DNA of 8,806 nt from JBBRNH01 sp038247465 (lineage in GTDB: Bacteria; Bacteroidota; Bacteroidia; Cytophagales; Spirosomataceae). The notes below the pieces were generated by a model. It did no database searches. It was not told the DNA's origin and saw nothing but the letters and a program-made list of their open reading frames with translations. Shown piece after piece: positions 6,017-8,806 of the stretch (the first letter of the stretch is position 1; each line of letters starts with the position of its first letter). The stretch lies in NCBI GenBank assembly GCA_038247465.1, contig JBBRUV010000208.1, positions 1 through 8,806 of the forward strand. Direction: 5' to 3'. Made by a program: the position numbers and the translations under genes.

Positions 6017-6149
6017 GTAGAGACGCATATTTGCGTCTCACCGCAGGATGGTAATGCAGCCGGATAATTTTTTAGCCGGATGGTAATGTAGCCGGATGGT
6101 AATGCAGCCGGATAATTTTGTGGTAGGAGACGCAAATATGCGTCTCTAC
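6017..6149. mobile_element. 133-bp inverted-repeat element (MITE-like), GTAGAGACGC ends
   Basis: The element is bounded by 23-bp perfect inverted repeats, 6017-6039 and 6127-6149, each beginning GTAGAGACGC when read inward. Each end is itself a hairpin: 8-bp stems GAGACGCA/TGCGTCTC with a 4-base loop (6020-6039 and 6127-6146). The interior is filled by a short tandem repeat. There is no transposase and no clear target-site duplication. GTAGAGACGC/GCGTCTC palindromes are, from memory, common dispersed intergenic repeats in Bacteroidota and cyanobacteria. Its right edge supplies the TAG stop of the YgiB-like gene, and its left edge lies 11 bases before the YgiC-like start codon. Confidence 0.65.
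6043..6122. repeat. Tandem GCCGGAT(GGTAAT) repeat
   Basis: Five imperfect units make up the interior of the inverted-repeat element. Three are GGATGGTAAT types (6043-6055, 6075-6087, 6088-6103) and two are GCAGCCGGATAATTTT types (6056-6074 and 6104-6122). The two long units share 16 identical leading bases. Unit number could vary between strains. Confidence 0.7.
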
Positions 6150-6814
6150 CCTGAAAATCCTCTCCCGCTCCGGCCACCGAAAAACCCGCCCCGCCCGCCC
6201 GATGGCCGCGACGTTACCACCCGCGACCGGCTGACCTCATTACTGATATTACCCGACCGATTGAATACGCCAGGATTCGAGTAAGCTCCTGACCGATAAC
6301 GGTTTTCGTCCTGCATCCGGCTGCCGTTCATGCCGCCCATACCCATGTTACGGCCCAGCATATAGCCCATGCTGCCCCACAGCAGGGCGTTGGCAAGGCC
6401 GTTGCCATGATGCTGCCCATACATACCGGAGTTGTTGAAATAATGCCGTGTTGATTCGTCGGTCTGCACAAGTTTTTTAGCCGCGTCCACGCTTAGAGTA
6501 TCGCGGTGGCCGTCGCTGTAACTCACAATAGCAGCCGCCAGCGCGGGGTCTTGTACCTGCTGCTCGTCGGTGATTTTAAACTTGCCCGGCGAGGTTTCGG
6601 TGATAAACGTCCGAACGCCTTTTTTGAAGGTTTCGACCTGTTCGGTCTTGTCGTAATCGCTGTCTTCTGCTGAGGTGCTTGACGAATCGGCGCGGTCAAC
6701 GGAGCCGCAGCTTTGCAACATAGCCGTGCCGTTGAGCAGGGCCACGCTGAGGGTGGTGCCGAGGGTAATGTCTTTAACCCGGCGCAGGATGGCGTTTCGG
6801 CGGATTGGTGTCAT
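6146..6814 (-). CDS. YgiB-like (DUF1190-type) lipoprotein, partner of the YgiC-like ligase
   Basis: This 222-residue protein is probably an exported lipoprotein. An Arg-rich start (MTPIRRNAILRRVKDITLGT) leads to a hydrophobic stretch and a lipobox-like LQSC with Cys at 36, the same layout as E. coli YgiB. After an acidic Ser-rich linker comes a soluble part. Then the YgiB-like block LLWGSMGYMLGRNMGMGG appears (YgiB has a comparable GYMMGRLMGGG). The tail is Ser/Arg/Gly-rich and ends SGRGFSG. Overall identity to YgiB is low. The call rests on this architecture and on the YgiC-like gene directly downstream, the pairing known from ygiBC and yjfMC. The stop codon TAG belongs to the inverted-repeat element, so the native C-terminus may have been changed by its insertion. 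Role unknown; it may be the acceptor or anchor for the ligase's product. Confidence 0.65.
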   Translation of the reverse strand: MTPIRRNAILRRVKDITLGTTLSVALLNGTAMLQSCGSVDRADSSSTSAEDSDYDKTEQVETFKKGVRTFITETSPGKFKITDEQQVQDPALAAAIVSYSDGHRDTLSVDAAKKLVQTDESTRHYFNNSGMYGQHHGNGLANALLWGSMGYMLGRNMGMGGMNGSRMQDENRYRSGAYSNPGVFNRSGNISNEVSRSRVVTSRPSGGRGGFFGGRSGRGFSG

Positions 6815-6848
6815 GGTCAGTTGGTTAGACGGTTAGTGCCTTACCAAA

Positions 6849-6856
6849 CAAAACTA
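6849..6856 (-). promoter_or_regulatory. Predicted -7 promoter element for the YgiB-like gene
   Basis: The minus strand carries TAGTTTTG, an exact match to the Bacteroidota -7 consensus TAnnTTTG, 34 bases before the ATG at 6814. No good -33 TTTG is seen at the expected distance. The 95-base gap to the preceding outer-membrane gene fits an independent promoter. Confidence 0.4.
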
Positions 6857-6909
6857 CTAATTCGGTGGGAAAGTTGACCGGAAATTAGGATGAAAGGTGT
6901 TTTTTCGGG

Positions 6910-7665
6910 TCAGAATACCCGGTTGCGGTTGCCGAACAGAATCGAAATCCCGGCTGAGATGCTCACGACACTGATCGGTTTCTGCACGGTGTAGGTCGCG
7001 CTTTGGTCCCGAAAAAACCCAGTGTCGCTTTGACTCGTGGTGGTGGTTTCGAGCGGCACGGTGCTGTTGGTATAGTCGGCAGTCAGGTGCAAAGCCGTGT
7101 TCAGCCCCAGCCGATACCGCGCCGTGAGACCCCCGCCGTAGGCCATAGCCTGCCCCCGGCATTGCTCTGAATTTACTGAAAACTCAATGCCGCCCGACTG
7201 CCCCAACACCGACGTAGCCGGACAGACAACCGCCGTGCGGCCCGCCATTGCCCGAACATCAAGCGAAACCCGACCCAGTGGCACGGTCACGTAAGGCCCG
7301 GCCATTACGGTTGTGATCGTCCAGTTACCGGCGGTGGCCGTCCAGGTATCGCCTTCCTGCCGATAGAACGAATTGAGCAACCCGGCAGTCTGGAGAGCAT
7401 TTTTTGCGTGTTCGGCCCGCACCGTTAAGCCCACCGGCCCGGCCAAAAGATACCCCGCCGACGCATTCAGTGTCATACCCCGACCGGCCATACCCGCCTG
7501 TTCGTCGGTGCCATCGAGACTGGCAAACCGGCCCATTGGCTGGCTCATACCGGCTGATACGGCTATAAAACCGCGCTTTGGCTGACGATCAAGAATAAAG
7601 TTTTTCTGGGCCGTAGCCACGCCTGACCATAGCAGGAGAGACGCTAAGATGTACCGGAATTGCAT
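6910..7665 (-). CDS. Outer-membrane beta-barrel protein, unknown role
   Basis: This 251-residue protein has a signal peptide (MQFRYILASLLLWSGVATAQ, cleavage near residues 19-20). The rest alternates in the manner of a beta-barrel: FIAVSAGMSQPMGRFAS, MTLNASAGYLLAGPVGLTVR, MAGPYVTVPLGRVSLDVRAM, AYGGGLTARYRLG and ISVVSISAGISIL. It ends NRVF; the final Phe is the usual barrel-assembly signal. Two cysteines (in VVCPATS and SEQCRGQ) flank a loop and could form a disulfide. It resembles generic porin-family/outer-membrane beta-barrel proteins of Bacteroidota, and no specific family can be named. The start at 7665 gives a complete signal peptide. It diverges from the proline-rich protein gene across 150 bases, and it precedes the YgiB-like gene on the same strand. 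Confidence 0.78.
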   Translation of the reverse strand: MQFRYILASLLLWSGVATAQKNFILDRQPKRGFIAVSAGMSQPMGRFASLDGTDEQAGMAGRGMTLNASAGYLLAGPVGLTVRAEHAKNALQTAGLLNSFYRQEGDTWTATAGNWTITTVMAGPYVTVPLGRVSLDVRAMAGRTAVVCPATSVLGQSGGIEFSVNSEQCRGQAMAYGGGLTARYRLGLNTALHLTADYTNSTVPLETTTTSQSDTGFFRDQSATYTVQKPISVVSISAGISILFGNRNRVF

Positions 7666-7765
7666 GGCATTGACGGAGTTAGGTTTATTTGACCCAGTGC
7701 TATCAAAATCAATGCCAGTCCGGTAAATCGCTTAAAAAAACATCGGTATCTGATTCGTGGTAGTT

Positions 7766-7812
7766 GGTTTACGGCTTCTGGTTTACGAGGCCGCCATCAT
7801 AAACCATAAACT
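7766..7812. repeat. Short direct and inverted repeats in the divergent spacer
   Basis: GGTTTACG occurs at 7766-7773 and 7780-7787, and CATAAAC occurs twice at 7798-7810. TGGTTTA (7779-7785) and TAAACCA (7799-7805) are inverted to each other. The block ends at the start of the proline-rich protein gene and could hold an operator or be low-complexity spacer. No consensus promoter was found in 7666-7815. Confidence 0.35.
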
Positions 7813-7815
7813 GTT

Positions 7816-8664
7816 ATGAACTCATCTGCCTCATCTGACGGCTCACAGCAAGCCGATTTGGTCTCTAACGAAAACGCCGATGCCATGTTCGGCATGGATC
7901 AGGCGGAAGCCAACCTCGTAAAACTTGTAGATGGTAAACTCGTTGCCACCGCCGATGTAGAAGACGACGTAGAAAATGACCAACTCCGCAACCGATATAC
8001 CAGCGACGAAGAACGCGGGCTGCAGGAGTTCGGCCAGAAAACCTACGAAACCTCAGAGGCCGCCTTACGCGTGGGCAACGGCACCAGTTCACCCATTTTG
8101 CCGACCGACCTGAGCCAGCTTTCCGACATTGCCGATGCCGATATTACGGCGGTCAACGATGAAGCCCAGGCCAACGACCGTACCCAAACAGCGAAGGGCG
8201 AATCAACAGCAACGGCCACTATCGGCTTTCAGATGATGATGCCGGCCACACCCGGTACGCCCGACCCGTATAATCCGATTCCGGCTACGCCCGATGCGCC
8301 CCAGCCGCCCATGCCCGGCCCCACAACGCCCGGCCCCGAAATTCCGGTCTTACCCGGAACGCCCCAGCCCGCCGTTCCAGAAATCCAGGAGCCGAGCCAG
8401 CCAGATCGCTCGCACGAAATAAACAGTCAGAATCTTGTGACGTTTACCAGTTTTGGCGGTGGAACCATGCCGGGCAACGCCGATCAACCGGATGCTACCG
8501 AAGGTATGACTACCGAACCTAGCACCGGAAAATCGTCGCAGCCATACGACGTGGATGCCAGCGAAACCAGCGATTATCAACCCGGCGAACGCCCCGAAGA
8601 AGCCGCCGAGATGGAAACTATGCCCCGCGAGATGCTGGATGAAAGTAGTGTGAAAGCGGGTTGA
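7816..8664 (+). CDS. Acidic, proline-rich, probably disordered protein of unknown function
   Basis: I do not recognise this 282-residue protein. It has no signal peptide and no membrane segment, and it contains no Cys or Trp. Residues 25-75 are the most protein-like part (MFGMDQAEANLVKLVDGKLV, then TSDEERGLQEFGQKTY) and are rich in Asp, Glu and Asn. Residues 143-197 are a Pro-rich stretch with recurring PATPGTPDP, PATPDAPQPP, PGPTTPGPEIP and LPGTPQP phrases, likely an extended linker. Residues 225-282 are again acidic (DASETSDYQPGERPEEAAEM). Codon use looks like its neighbours and the frame is open for 849 bases, so I think it is real. The N-terminal part could be a small binding domain on a flexible tail. 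It stands alone: the gene to its left is divergent and a repeat region follows. Confidence 0.7.
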   Translation: MNSSASSDGSQQADLVSNENADAMFGMDQAEANLVKLVDGKLVATADVEDDVENDQLRNRYTSDEERGLQEFGQKTYETSEAALRVGNGTSSPILPTDLSQLSDIADADITAVNDEAQANDRTQTAKGESTATATIGFQMMMPATPGTPDPYNPIPATPDAPQPPMPGPTTPGPEIPVLPGTPQPAVPEIQEPSQPDRSHEINSQNLVTFTSFGGGTMPGNADQPDATEGMTTEPSTGKSSQPYDVDASETSDYQPGERPEEAAEMETMPREMLDESSVKAG

Positions 8665-8680
8665 ACATACGGGCAACCCT

Positions 8681-8740
8681 TATCCCGATTGACCTATCGG
8701 ACTGCCCTGTATCCCCGACCGACCCATCGGACTGCCCCTA
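8681..8740. repeat. 30-bp tandem repeat, two copies
   Basis: Two copies of about 30 bases, TATCCCGATTGACCTATCGG with ACTGCCCTG, and TATCCCCGACCGACCCATCGG-like with ACTGCCCCTA, lie directly after the proline-rich protein gene. The shared core ATCGGACTGCCC is exact. They are non-coding as far as I can see. The repeat may be part of a dispersed intergenic family. Confidence 0.6.
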
Positions 8741-8750
8741 AAAAGGGGGC
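8734..8750. other. GCCCC/GGGGC hairpin without clear T tract
   Basis: GCCCC (8734-8738) pairs with GGGGC (8746-8750) around an A-rich loop. GAAAAACAAA follows on the plus strand, so this is not a classical intrinsic terminator for the proline-rich gene. A second C-run/G-run pair (CCCC at 8791-8794, GGGG at 8801-8804) sits at the window edge. The last 142 bases hold these hairpins and the tandem repeat, and no gene is visible there. Confidence 0.4.
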
Positions 8751-8806
8751 GAAAAACAAACGGCATAAAAAGCCAAAAGCATTTTTAATCCCCCTGTTTT
8801 GGGGCA

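Noticed and set aside
6017..6149. CRISPR-like reading of the repeated palindromes
   Set aside because: There are only two palindromic copies, in inverted orientation, with repetitive instead of unique sequence between them, and no cas genes are present.
6910..6925. CGGGT/ACCCG stem at the end of the minus-strand outer-membrane gene
   Set aside because: On the minus strand the stem is followed by A residues, not T residues, so it does not look like a terminator of that gene.
8350..8676. 108-residue minus-strand frame within the proline-rich protein gene
   Set aside because: It is antisense to the acidic/proline-rich frame and lacks family features. The plus-strand frame is much longer and begins cleanly after the spacer.

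Overview
The window looks like chromosomal DNA of a Bacteroidota bacterium, most probably a Cytophagales member of the Spirosoma type. This is inferred from the moderate GC content, the two small outer-membrane beta-barrel proteins with short signal peptides, start codons with little Shine-Dalgarno sequence, promoter-like TAnnTTTG elements, and protein styles (DinB_2-like, DoxX-like, DMT transporter) common in that group. No tRNA, rRNA, CRISPR array, transposase or phage gene is visible.

Left part (1-1803): the 5' end of hemC (porphobilinogen deaminase) leaves the window on the minus strand. A divergent small heat-shock-like protein (Hsp20/alpha-crystallin fold with an IxI tail) and a 239-residue outer-membrane beta-barrel protein follow on the plus strand. 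An 11-bp hairpin with a UNCG-type tetraloop separates these two, and a strong intrinsic terminator closes the block.

Middle part (1802-7665): every gene is on the minus strand. Read in the direction of transcription they are: an outer-membrane barrel protein; a YgiB-like (DUF1190-type) lipoprotein; a YgiC/YjfC-like glutathionylspermidine-synthase-fold ligase; a DoxX-like membrane protein; a DMT/EamA-type transporter; a cytosine-C5 DNA methyltransferase; a truncated HNH endonuclease overlapping it; and a DinB-like gene with an internal deletion and frame change. The methyltransferase plus HNH pair looks like a decayed type II restriction-modification unit in which only the methyltransferase is still whole. 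The YgiB-YgiC pair matches the ygiBC and yjfMC pairs of enterobacteria. A 133-bp element with 23-bp perfect inverted ends lies between them and supplies the stop codon of the YgiB-like gene.

Right part (7666-8806): a plus-strand gene encodes a cysteine-free, acidic, proline-rich and probably disordered protein of unknown function. It is followed by non-coding DNA with a 30-bp tandem repeat and C-run/G-run hairpins. No gap without a gene exceeds about 275 bases.

The points most worth a second look are the ygiBC-like locus with its inverted-repeat insertion, the decaying restriction-modification/DinB junction, and the unrecognised proline-rich protein.
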